NCBI GenBank assembly: GCA_964059195.1
Contig: CAXKWD010000006.1
Span: forward strand, 66,915,073-66,979,072
From: Ectobius pallidus
Taxonomy: Eukaryota; Arthropoda; Insecta; Blattodea; Ectobiidae
Length of the DNA stretch: 64,000 bases
Direction: 5' to 3'
The notes beneath the pieces were generated by a model that saw only the letters and a program-made list of their open reading frames with translations, ran no database searches and was not told the origin of the DNA. The translations under genes were made by a program, and so were the position numbers. Shown here one piece after another: positions 53,096 to 64,000 of this stretch (within the stretch, counting starts at the first letter, position 1; every line of letters starts with the position of its first letter).

Positions 53096-56000
53096 TAATG
53101 TTCAACAGTAACAATCTTATATGTATCATATTTGGTTTTCTAATCATCGAATTATGTCTGCAACTCTAATTAATTCTCTATACAGTACGTGCTATTTTTA
53201 TGTTTAGGATACAGTTGTCTCTGCAAGAGCGCTGACATCTGACCTGTTACTTTTATAGCCAGTGGCATTTTCATTTTACGTAAAGAGAATGGCAAAGTTG
53301 TCAGGGTTTACAAGACAACCACAGTGACCGATGGACAAGTAACCTGGGAGTTTTACATGTAGGTCAGGTCCAGTCGATCCTGTGTAGCGACGTCTCCTTT
53401 ATCGATTCTGCCACCAGATTATTCAAATCGACTTTTCAATTTTGTAGCACACCACGTCGCAACTCTCTGTTTACACAAGACCAGCTCTGCTTTTATTTAT
53501 TTAACCTGAAATCTGCATTGTTTTGTTCTGTTCTACAAACCAATCCGGAGTTGTCGAATAGAATATCAATATGCCCTTATACCTTTTGTTTCTACATGAA
53601 CTGAAATTATGTTTATTCGTTCTTTAGCACAGTGTTATAAATAAATATTTAAATATATTTTTCAGTCCGTTTTATGTAATAGTTCAAGAATGAACCTATT
53701 AATATTTGAGGTGTTAAGGAGCAGAATGGACTAACCCTCAAATCCTGGATTTTGTGTTTTTGGACCAACTTGTAGTATTAAAGAAACTCTATCTTTTGAT
53801 AAATGGATTAAGCTCTATCTCTATACATAAAAGACAATGTTCGCATGTGTGTCCGTTATAGACTAAAAAACTTACTGGATCCATTTACGCGCGGATTTTT
53901 TGAGAATGATCCGCGTTGTCCTGAGACGGATTAAAGATATTGAAATCCTCAATGTGGCCAGTAGAAAGAAAGTTAGGGACCTAATTTATGAAAATATTCT
54001 ACTGAATTCTTCAAATGAAATTCAGTTCTCATGACAACAGTAGACAGTTAGCATTGTTCACATAGGACTTTGGCAGTTGCATTTTACTGGACTTTCACAA
54101 ATAATCTTAAATAGAAAGGCTATTGATAAAATTCATTTTTATAAATCAATAATGGAGAATGCAATCCACGTATTTAAATATTGGGTGTGATGCATCAATT
54201 TAACTTTCTCTACCATAGGCATGGAGTAGGGTATATAATTTTCTCACTTCACATTTTGATACAGAATAAGAAGTTTTGCTGGTAAAACATTTTCAGTTGT
54301 CTCAGCCTAAGGTTGTACCATGATGGGTAGCGAGTAATGCCATATCAGAAGACTGTAGAAAATTATATCCAGTGATACGTTATTCATCGCTGTAGGCGTT
54401 GTTTTAGTTGATAAATAGGGATATTTATTGTAAGCCCTAAGCATGTAGAAATAGACAAAACAGGGTGGAATATTTTTAGTCCTATGTGTGCAGTAAATTA
54501 TTGTGGCCCAGATTTTATTTCGATTTTAGCCCCGAAAAGGTTGTATGGCAACATGAAAATGGGAAATAAAATATTCCGTAAGGGCAGTAAAATGTTATGT
54601 TACCGGAATTTATGTTGCTTCTTATTTAAACCCCTACCAGAATCATGTGTAAAAGCAATGGGTTGCAAAATTTTATGTCCTGTATGAGCGATAAAAGCCA
54701 TATGTATCGTTTTCTGAGGGAATAATTTGGGTGTGATAAGTTGTTCTTTTTCGCTTCAATCTCTAGATCCCTATATATAAGGACTTAAGCTTGGAAATCA
54801 AAAGTCCTCCATAATTTAATTTTGAATTACACTGAAAATACAAAACTCGGGCGACGCTGTGTCTTTTAAGCTAGTCTCTTATATTTTAGAAAGGTTAAGT
54901 CTTAGTGCGGGATTAGTTTTTTATTTTATATTTTAGAAAGTATCATCACGTTAATTTTGATCAACCTTGAAAAGAAATTACTGTAGTAGCTATAGACAAA
55001 GTAAACCAACATAAACACCTTTAAGCATAATGTACTAAACAGGTCTGCATTGTGCTAACCTAATTTGAACATGTATATATAAACTAACCTATTTATATTG
55101 TTGTACGTTGGTACACTTACCAGTCATGTTCATTGTTGAATGATTGTGAAGGCTAATATTGTAGCAAAATGGAGGGAAGCAGAGTCGAAAGAATAGTGAA
55201 ATCTATATTGGCCATGACATTGGAATATAATAACTCCCAACTGAAGGTAGGAAAATGTTAATAGTTTAATTTTGCGTGTTCCAAAAAATCAATAAAATAG
55301 TGTTCAACGAATACAGTTTTAGTAAAAGATTTTAATAGCTAATTGCGCCAATATTTTATTTTCAATCAGTTTTTTTATCACTTGGCGCACGAGATTTATT
55401 AATATAAATTTTGGGAGAAGAAATCATTATGTAGGAGGCTTTGTTCTTCTACTTGTTACTTTTATAAACATATTATAGTCGGCCCTGTACTTGCAGATTG
55501 TTAAAACGCTGTGTTGCGTCATATGTTTTGGTTTTATGCAGGATGTCACGTACTGACAAATTGTCGTGGGTTCTTTTGCGTTTTTATCTATTGTTACTTG
55601 TGCTATGGGGAGACTTTGGTTCTCCCGAGATTGTGGAGTGTTTCCTTATTGTTATGAGCACTGACGTAACAAAAGGCTTGTTATGTATAAATGATCGAGG
55701 ACAATGGTGCCTCGGTCTCACTCTCGTTTTATCCTTCATCGGCACTTCTTGGATTCTCCGTCTGGATGTCGTTCTTCATTCTGTTTCTATCCATCAGGAC
55801 AATGGACATCGACCCGGGACTCCTTGGTTCAGTGGGATGTGGCTTCAGTATCGATTAGGATTCTTATTCAGAGGTATGTACTTATCTTTGATATATTCTC
55901 TCGGGTGTTATGAAATGCGTTAAGTTTGAATTAAGCCTTTCAGGCCGATATGTAAATGTGCTAGGCGGTGATTTCTAAACTTGATGCCTGTACGACTCTG

Positions 56001-56629
56001 TGTTTATGTTGGCTGTAATTAATATTTCTTTCGGTTGCCTTCAGCTTGTACCTCTGTTCCTTGTGTAGTTTAATTATCCCTGAACCTTGTGTCTATGTCC
56101 ATCGTCCGAGGAGAGTGAGCCTTCTTCAACCACAACTCCGTGGATGGAGAAGCTGTTTTTGGTCCTTTGAGTAATGTAAGTTTGAAGTGTTTATTATGTA
56201 AATTTTATTGTTTAAAAATAATCGTATTCACGAAATTGTCTGTAAAATATGTTTCCAGGAACTGATTATTCTGAATTTATGTTATATTCAAAAGGGTTAT
56301 TATTTATTTTGAATTTAATGATATGTATGTATTCTAGGCCTTCAGCCGTTTTGTAAAATAAACCCTTTCTCTTTCTAAAACGCTTCCTTTATGTTTTCTG
56401 ACTTTTAAGAAAACATATTAAATGCGAAAGGCATCGAAACTTGTTTTCGAAGCTTTTCGTTTAATATGTTGCCTCTTTCTCCGGTTCTCCTCTTAGTCAC
56501 ATTTATTTAGATCCTCTGGGAATGGACCTGGCGTCGGTAGCAGAGAAAGGAATTCCAGGTAATTAATATTCTACTTGGTGACTCGCCGGAGGAGTGGTGC
56601 ATAATGTTGATTGTTTCTTCTTATTGAAG
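53096..56629. other. Intergenic, possible scattered exons but none proven
   Basis: AT-rich. At 55170 an ATG opens a 26-codon stretch (MEGSRVERIVKSILAMTLEY...) that runs into AAG-GTAGGA, a splice-donor-like site, and could be a first exon. The 141-codon frame at 55498-55923 has hydrophobic segments but no recognisable domain. Neither can be supported further from sequence alone. Confidence 0.3.
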
Positions 56630-57540
56630 GAGCCGTACAAGCAGGATAAAAGAGAGAAAGAGCATGGAGAGATCTACACTGATGTTGCAGTGTATAAGTA
56701 AATTATTATGTGCTTTATATAAATTTTACTGAACCGGAAATCTTGTTCCGGGAAAAACGCTCATCTGGGAAGTGACAGGGTCATGGTTTTGTTCTTGTTA
56801 ATGACACACATTTCCTTTTGTTTCATAGGTACATGTATGTGTGGGATGAGACAGAAGCATCAAGGGGTCCATCAGAAATAGCTTCTTGCGTTTTACTCTA
56901 CTTAAAACGAAAATAATCAAACAAAGAGATAGTGGCATGGAGTAGTGCACGTGAAGGCCAAAATAGAAATATTTCTATGACATTGATTTGGCTATATATA
57001 ATAACATCCCCAAAATTTAACGTAGAAAAAATTACGCACACATTTTTCATTAGTGGGCACAGTTTCAATGATTCTGATAAAGATTTTGGTATAGTGGAAA
57101 AACAAACCAAATATATGTTTGTATCTTCCGTTTCATTGGGCAGACGTCATTACAGAAAGCAAAGTCGAAATCTTTTTCATGGTACAAGAAATGGATCTAA
57201 AAGTTTTCAATAATATTAAAAGTCTCAGGAATTCTGTCACCCGTCAGAAACTAGATGCAAATGGATTACACGTATAATGGTTAAAAATAATGGAATATGA
57301 AGTAAGACACGAAAACCCTTTCTTCATTGTCTTCAAATACTGTACACCTACAATCTTCTAGACGAATTCCGTAAACTTCAAGTACACAGAAGAATAAAAC
57401 GTAGATCAACACCTTTAGGCAAGAACATACTACTTGTACCCTGAAGGAATGAGCATTGCGGGTGCAAAAGTGAAGAATCTGAACAGTATCTTAGATTATG
57501 ACCCTCCTGCATATCACAATTGTTACCTTCGTTTGAAGAA
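56630..57540 (+). pseudogene. Spliced-looking pseudogene resembling DUF7869 proteins
   Basis: A 68-bp exon-like block (56630-56697) lies between a TTATTGAAG acceptor and a GTAAAT donor. It joins in frame, after a 131-bp intron ending in CATAG, to VYKYMYVWDETEASRGPSEI. The second block gives AREGQNRNISMTLIWLYII and FFISGHSFNDSDKDFGIVEK, a signature I associate with the DUF7869 family (a D/GQN motif and a GH...D motif, as in RNase-H-like transposases). After a frameshift near 57125 the frame continues HWADVITESKVEIFF ... YYLYPEGMSIAGAKVKNL, matching that family's C-terminus. At least five in-frame stops and one frameshift show it is dead. An intron argues it descends from a genomic gene copy, not a processed one. 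Confidence 0.5.
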
Positions 57541-58137
57541 CAGCATGGATATTGCAGCTCATTTAATATTGGAAAGACAATCGGAAGAAGAGTCTGAAAA
57601 GGAAATTGTGAAATGCAGAACAATATTTTTAAGAAAAAAAAATCATTTGTTTGAAAGTGTTTCATTTTGGTTAATGAAGAACGGTGAAAAATTAATAAGT
57701 CTGTATGAACAATATGAAGAAAGAGAATAAATAATAAATCCACTAACATTTTTGTGCTGATATTACTAATAATTACATAGCATTGAAATCTGACTTAATT
57801 GTGGTCAGTCTTCTTGGACTGATCCATATTTTGTAATATTAAAAATGGACTAACTTTAAAACTAAAACAGACTAACCAACGACATATTGCAACCAAAGGT
57901 GACTAACCCACTTTAAAGAGTCAAATTTTGAATTTACGATAATCCTTTCTATTTCACTAAAATGTACCTACAGTTTTATCCCTAGATCACCAAAATATTG
58001 GGGAGATATGCGTAATCCACATTTTTAGTAAACATTTAAATTTAATGTTCATTATATCACAAACTTGTTCTGAAGGATTGGTCCATTCCATTTATAAACA
58101 ACTCATTTAAGATTACCTTCATGGCTCACTTTTATAA
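57541..58137. other. Intergenic, nothing recognised
   Basis: Tail of the open frame that runs to 57730 (FLRKKNHLFESVSFW...) has no similarity that I know. The rest is AT-rich. Confidence 0.3.
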
Positions 58138-59290
58138 GTTACTAGCTGACCCATCAATGCTTCGCATTGTTAGATTTATGTATATAAGGTTAAGTGAACA
58201 CAATTTAAAGTCGATTCGATGTACTTCTATAAATCATCAGCCGTCCAGTCAACACGGTGAACGTATTTTTATTCCACATAGGCCCTACTCCTCCACCCGT
58301 AGTTTACTCTGATTATGTATTAAAACATTAAAATCGTTGTTTAAATTTTGGCAAACATTCAGTAAATAGCTGGGCGTAGGGAATGCGTTCTCTCCTCTCT
58401 TGCAGCGGGCTCCGGTTCGAATACTGGTCGGGACAAGTTACCTAGGTAGGGTTTTTTCCGGATTTTTCCTCATCTGTGAGACAAATGTCTGGTAACTTTA
58501 GGCTCTGGTAACTTCAGGCCCTAGTGGTCCCCGGATATCATCTGGCAGCCATTATCATCCTCATCCCATCCTCGCCTTGTTCAGAGTGAGTGTGTGAATG
58601 GTGCATCTCGTCATATGTGTTTGTGTTGTATCGGAGGTGGCCCCGGCATTGGACTGATCACGCATCCGGGAGGCCCTCTATGTCCTCGTCTGGTCAAGAA
58701 AGCATGTATGTGATCCATAGATAATCCCTCTCCCTACAGGTCGCGGCCCTGTAAGGCCCGAGCAACGTGGGTCGCTTAAAAGACCCCAAAAGGGAGAGGT
58801 AAAAACTAAGGTAAAGATAGAGAGATATGGTAAATGGAAATTATATCTATTGATATTGTATGAACTATCTTTCGCAATACAGTCCTAGGCTAACTATAAG
58901 AAAAGAATTTAACTCTTAATAATAGACCCCAGAACATTGTAAATTTACTTCGTGTCACAAAATAGTTGATAATCATTTATAGGAATTCTATTGATAGCCT
59001 TTCTCATAACTTTATCACCTGTGTGGTTTAAAAAATATACATATGTTGTCATGGGGATTGTGTACAATGCAGTATGAATTCCTTTCATAACTTTCATGAA
59101 TTTCATAACTTTACAACCATATTTTGGCCCTTATAGGCCAGAGATTTTGAAATCCTATCTTAGTGCGCATCTAGAGCCTAGGAGCAATATGTGTACCAAG
59201 TTTCACGTTCTTAGGCTGTATAGTTTTTGAGAATCTGTGACCAATGAGCGAGAAGGTTTTGGCTTTTATACTGTATATAGAGAGGATTAA
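58138..59290 (+). repeat. Old dispersed repeat interrupted by a SINE
   Basis: Starts with TACTAGCTGACCCATCAATG-CTTCGCATTG, a string that opens a common arthropod repeat type, and ends with GTACCAAGTTTCACGTTCTT, GTATAGTTTTTGAGAATCTG and CTTTTATACTGTATATAGAGAG, its usual tail. Without the SINE it is about 0.7 kb. Non-coding; class uncertain. Confidence 0.5.
58374..58806 (+). mobile_element. tRNA-derived SINE, family 1, copy 4 (near full length)
   Basis: Runs from GTAGGGAATGCGTTCTC and CGGTTCGAATACTGG (B-box) through GACAAATGTCTGGTAACTTT, GAGGTGGCCCCGGCATTG and ACAGGTCGCGGCCCTGTAAG to GGGAGAGGTAAAAACTAAGG. It contains an internal 20-bp repeat (GGTAACTTTAGGC / GGTAACTTCAGGC). It preserves the uninterrupted CCTGTAAGGCCCG site at which copy 3 carries the hAT element. 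Confidence 0.88.
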
Positions 59291-61849
59291 CTTTTTAACT
59301 GATATTGTCGTCACTGTGACTGTGGAAGATAATTTTTAAATCACAGAGAAAAATTACAATAAAAAAGGATATGATTTACGAATGATGTTGTCAATGCATG
59401 TCTAAAATTGGCAATTTTCAATATAAATCATTGCTGTATAATTATTCTTTTGTAATAATTGTTAATAAATTATTCCTGGCAGTCATGGTCACAGCAGTTA
59501 TGAGGTTAAATCGATCTAATAACCTGCTCAAACATTCAATTATTACGGTATGTTATGACTCCATGTTTTAGACGTATGGTACCGAACAGTAGAAAAGTTT
59601 TTGTGTGCGTCTTGCTCAGACGTGGTTTTTATAATTTAATTCATCCGATGAAATAGTTATTAATAACAAGAGTAGAATTTACTCTTGCATTCTATGTTAG
59701 GGATAGAGATTTTTGCCCCCTCTTATACTTTCCAAGAGAGTAGCTTATACCTGACTTCCTTCCCATCACAGTCTTGTCAACGCCCAACCTCCACAAAGGA
59801 TTGACATCACCTTAACCCAGGACGAAGAGAGGTCTTAATACTCACTTCAATCAGGAACACCTCCTCCCTCTCTGTTTTTACACTTCCCTCCCATATAAGA
59901 TGAGACTATCGGTAAATTCATTCCACTCTCTATAACACGTAAAAATGTAAAAATTACAGTCTTATTTTTCCTAGAATAACTTGCTTGAAAATAAGGATTT
60001 TTTTCTCTCAGAAGAGGGAGAGAAAAATAAAAATGTTTTTGCACAAAGGGTGTGCGACTGGCAGGAGTTGGAGCAATTTTGCAAGGCATTTTCTCCTGTA
60101 GTGATTGCTTGTGTGTACGATCTAGTGCGACAGATTATATCCTTTTATCCTTCTTTCCAACAAATATCACTCACTATAAGAGAAGGATCTAGATGTGCGG
60201 TACCCTCCTCAATGTAATATGAAGTTACCGGCTAGGAAAGATAGGGCGCTGGGATGAGGGAAAGGGTCTAAACTAAAGGGTTTATATTGTCGCTATTCTG
60301 CTCGTGGAACATCATTTCTTGAGCAATTTCACGGTATCTAGCTGCCCTTGCCTTCTCTTTCCCGCCACATTGGTGTTCTTGGCGCGCAAAACGGAAAGAT
60401 CGTGAGAGGGATAGAGAGAATATAAGAAAGAAAGTGAGAAAAAACTGAGAAAGGTAAAGGAGCTAAGTACCAGAGTCTTGGAGTGAGGACTCTGAGATTA
60501 CGATGGAGAGGAATAAAATTTTTTCAGGATTTTAACTTCATTATATAGAAAATTCAATGCATTTTAACTCCAGCTAAGGTGAATAGCACTGTCAACATAG
60601 AGAGGTGTACAGATTGGAAACACCCTTCTTTCCTGGAGGACGAATTTTTTTTTAAGTTGCTATTTTTATGTTGAACATTCACGGTTATAATAGGATATTC
60701 TTCTAGTCATATCTAATATAATATTTGGAGTCGTGTTTCCGTGCAGATCCAACGCCACCTATTAACAAGACCGTATTTAACTGTATATTTAACTGAAGAT
60801 GGCCTTGCTCGGTTGTCATACGTCTAAACGGGAAAAGACTGAATGATTTGGATGGATTTCTTTTGGGGGGAGGGCTAGGGAACTCTAATCTAAGACCGTT
60901 TTTCCCCCCGGGCAGCTCATTTTAAACGTGAAATGCACCTCGAAGCCGGGTTTTTAGCTTTTTAATTATTAATAGTTTTAATTGTTTATGCATAATTTTG
61001 GTATGGTTCATGAATCTGTGGTACGTTTTAATCGTTTCATTTCAAACCTGTATGCCTATATGGCAGTACAAAATTCGTTTTGTTCGTTTAATTATTTATA
61101 TGTATTAGGTAAAACAATACAATTAAGAAAGAAATGGGGACCATTTTTCTCTCGTCATTGGTGTTTCGTACAGAATGATGTGACATTTCGCTAAGTGCGT
61201 TCATGCCATCAGACATAGAAATTACTAATCCATTATACAGATCCAATAATATCTTAATTTTCTACAGCAATACTACAAGAACTGATCATTTATTTTCTAA
61301 CATATTTTGTTTCTTGTCATATTGTTTTCATTAATTCGATGTAGGTTATAACAGTTATGTCAGCCTACTGTAATACGAAATAAATAAAATCAGGTAAACT
61401 GATATAACAAAGTCCTAGAATGTTTTTGTTTATTCAGTGATAATTGCAATTATGATATGCTGAAAATGAGTTATTTTTATAATCGATTTCCGAGTTAAGC
61501 TCCAGATCAATGCGTTGAGCAGAGCTTACGGAAGAACAAAGGTCTAAAGTTTGCTACTTAACCTTCATTCAAACTCGTAAACACAGATATCAAATTGCCT
61601 TAAAATATGTCACCATTTCACAAAATGCACTGGCAAAGAACTCCGCTTAATGTAAGTAGTCCTAATTATTTTTCAGTAATATACCTTCAGTATAGCCTAT
61701 AACAGTATTTATGTAGTACCCATTTCAACTTGATCAACGAAATAAACACACATCTGGCTACCTTGATTATCATATGTGAAGGAATATGTCATAGCTATGT
61801 GTATTGCAACTTCCAAAGCCATATATGAACAGTGTAAAAAATATGTTGT
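59291..61849. other. Intergenic, nothing recognised
   Basis: AT-rich with a pyrimidine/purine-rich patch at 59740-60460. Several 60-80-codon frames, none with a recognisable domain. Confidence 0.3.
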
Positions 61850-62140
61850 CATGAGAACTGCTTTGTATTTGATAAATTCTTTCTAACATATTACCATAAA
61901 ATAGGCACTGAATTGGGCATTACTCCGGTACCGGTCAACCGATTTGGTCCAATATAATTATGCTTCTGCCCATGGATGTTATAAATGCGTATACCAAGTT
62001 TCATGAAAATTCTATGAAGCGTATTTGAGCTATAACGCATACAGGCACACGGACGGATAAGTTAGACAGACGGACAGACATTTTCCCGTCTCCCACACAA
62101 TCTTATAAAATACAGTTCTGGCACTTAATGAATACGATAT
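61850..62140 (-). mobile_element. Truncated copy of the 37.6-kb hAT element interior
   Basis: Reverse complement shares with 37740-38010 the blocks AAGTGCCAGAA, GACAGAC/GTCTGTC runs, CCGTGTGCCTGTA, CTCAAATACGCTT, ATGAAACTTGGTATAC, CCATGGG and GACCAAATCGGTTGACCGG. Terminal CAGGG ends and the GC-rich flanks of the 37651-38341 element are missing. Confidence 0.7.
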
Positions 62141-64000
62141 TATTAACACGACGTTATTTCAGAAATGAGCTTAATCTAAAAGAATAAAACTGCTGATGAC
62201 TGTTGCCGACTATTGCCGATGGCGAAACGATCGATTTTTGTAAGAATTAACTCAAGATAAAGTCATGAGCAACTCCGCTGATTCGAATTGCTTGTTGTAT
62301 TGCCTACGATAACTTTTCGCTTGCTGGCGACAATTGCATAAGCATTACCTTATTCATAATTTCATAGATGCAATATATTAACGCTTTCTTAGGAAATTAC
62401 TTGATACAGCTCTTTACAGTCGAATGATTGTTATCTCAAAATGGCTTTTTCTTATGTAATCATTTGATTTATAAGTAAAATACCTCTATTGGGCCCGTAC
62501 GATATACAGAGACATAATTTACATACATAACTTTGTAAATTCGTGAATTTTTCTAATTCCATCACTAGGCCTAAGAGTGAAGCATAGGGTTTATACCTTT
62601 CACTCCGTTTGGATAAATTCACGTAACAGTGAGAGTTGAATTGATTTTGGAATTTATTCAAATTTGCTAACAGGTTTCCTTTGGAAGAGGAAATTAAGGA
62701 CGCGTTTAATGCATAGAATAACTTTTAAATCGAACTGAAGCATTTGAATTCTAAAATATAATACTCACTTGATTTAATCAAAGCTTATAACTCGTGATTA
62801 CCTGAACATTCTTCTTAGAAAATGACTTCTTAGGCATAAGCAATGAATTATCACTAAAATTGGCAACCAGGGTTTCTATAAATAACAACTGACAGGGTAT
62901 ACTTCTTAGAAAGACTAGAGATTTATATAAAAATAATACCGCATTCTCTTTTTTATGCAAATAATAATAATAATCAATAAGCACTGTAAGAATAAAATTA
63001 TTATTGCAGAAAATAGTCTGTGCCATTGTATTTTACCACAGTATGGATGGTTTATGGTATTTCAAAGAGTTTTATGTGTCACTTATGCTTGTAGGGAGAC
63101 TAACTATTGGCTCAAAATCTCACCCTTACAATTTGAAGAACGCTAACTCTAGCATCTCAAAATTATGTTTACAAAGGGGAGAAGATTGGATTTCACGGGG
63201 ACTTGACGTTAGCTCCTTAGGTGGCAGGGGAAAACACAACCATTATTCTTTTTCTTATATCGTGTGACAGCACTGCGTATACGGTGAAATGAACCACGAA
63301 AACACAGTAAACGGGCTATCGTTCTTTCTTCTAGTACAATAGCTAACAAGTGATTACATAATTCCCAATCTCTCCTGTGAATACCATCTTGTCATTAACA
63401 CTAATTCATGCCATAATGCAAGTAATAATCCTGCAGATTTTCATACCGAATTGGTAATATTTTTATAAGATAAATATATAATGCCTTATTAGTGGGAACT
63501 TATGGCTTTTTAACAAAAATTGTTTTTCAGACGTTTTGCATTATCTTACAGGGTCATCAACTAGCCCTGGGCTTCTGTTATGTGCAAGATCACGATTGTT
63601 GTGTAGCGCTGTGTGTGCACGAGCTCGTAACCAATTCGTTTTCGGCAGTACAAAGAGGCTGACCAAACATGTCAGAAGGTTAGGTTACCAACACATTTGA
63701 ATTTATTATGGCAAGTAATTTCTGTGAACTGAAAAGGGGATAAGGCCCACGTTTTTGGATTGTTGTAAAGTTCTGAACAACGAAAGGAATTTCAACCTAC
63801 AACTGCATTATTATTCCCATCATTCAAATAATGACAAAAATAGTAAGGACAAGAACGAACTAATCTCATGCTATACAATTCTACTCTTAACTACACAATA
63901 GTTATTAGCTTTGGTTGCTTTGCAATTCGTTATCTGAAAGTAAGTGTAATAAGATCTTAGTCTATTACTAAGGTTTCTTATAACAAACAAAAAGAATCTG
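62141..64000. other. Intergenic, nothing recognised
   Basis: AT-rich to the window end. Overlapping 60-90-codon frames at 62778-63267 show no domain. No RNA gene or repeat with a second copy in the window. Confidence 0.3.

Noticed and set aside
55498..55923. 141-codon hydrophobic protein
   Set aside because: No domain, two overlapping frames, no supporting conservation; kept only as an unproven possibility.

Overview
The window is eukaryotic, intron-capable, AT-rich animal DNA, most likely from a hemimetabolous insect; a cockroach or termite relative would fit, but this is inference. The evidence is TTAGG-like stretches, several tRNA-headed SINE families, a Tx1-type LINE with a zinc-knuckle ORF1, and insect-style mariner, pogo, hAT and P/THAP transposon fossils. 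I find no host protein-coding gene that I can name. Nearly everything I can support is mobile DNA, its nested debris, or locally duplicated sequence.

Layout. 1-8.1 kb: a near-perfect 3.3 kb palindrome (arms 549-2166 and 2229-3838, 62-bp spacer). Its right arm runs into a 220-255-bp tandem repeat domain (to about 5.48 kb). A 1.34-kb inverted-repeat element follows (5962-7303), then a diverged copy of the palindrome's outer flank (7672-8095). 9.1-11.2 kb: tandem duplications and a second locus of the 63-bp minisatellite that lies at the palindrome centre. 11.86-14.96 kb: a 3.1-kb LTR retrotransposon on the minus strand with 976-bp LTRs, PBS, PPT and an internally deleted gag/pol. 16.1-21.8 kb: a tRNA-SINE, then a full-length LINE (minus strand) with two intact ORFs of 417 and 1,084 codons. 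21.9-28.1 kb: an inverted pair of transposase 3' ends, a 44-bp tandem array, a hAT-like MITE, and a pogo-like element (26473-28124) that keeps only the C-terminal coding part. 30.8-34.7 kb: a 32-bp perfect palindrome flanked by 9-bp direct repeats, a THAP/P-element-like transposase pseudogene, and a second, internally deleted pogo-like copy. 36.1-41 kb: two SINE copies, one split by a 691-bp hAT element with an 8-bp target duplication, and a Tc1/mariner-like element with terminal repeats of about 175 bp. 47-53.1 kb: two mariner fragments and a nest in which a SINE (14-bp target duplication) sits in a 2.77-kb hAT element (8-bp target duplication), which sits in a MITE, between two inverted copies of another SINE. 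56.6-62.1 kb: a spliced-looking pseudogene resembling the DUF7869 family, a SINE inside an older repeat, and a truncated copy of the 37.6-kb hAT element.

How it fits together. The window reads as a sink for transposition with at least three levels of nesting. The LINE has intact ORFs and could supply RT, although no shared 3' tail links it to the SINEs seen here. The non-autonomous DNA elements (hAT, pogo, mariner-like) have no complete transposase in the window and would depend on copies elsewhere. The most unusual structures are the large palindrome with its shared minisatellite core, the 50-bp micro-insertion at 30829-30878, and the hAT element with hairpin-forming AAGACC arrays at both ends. 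I see no operon-like or multi-gene defence or metabolic system here.
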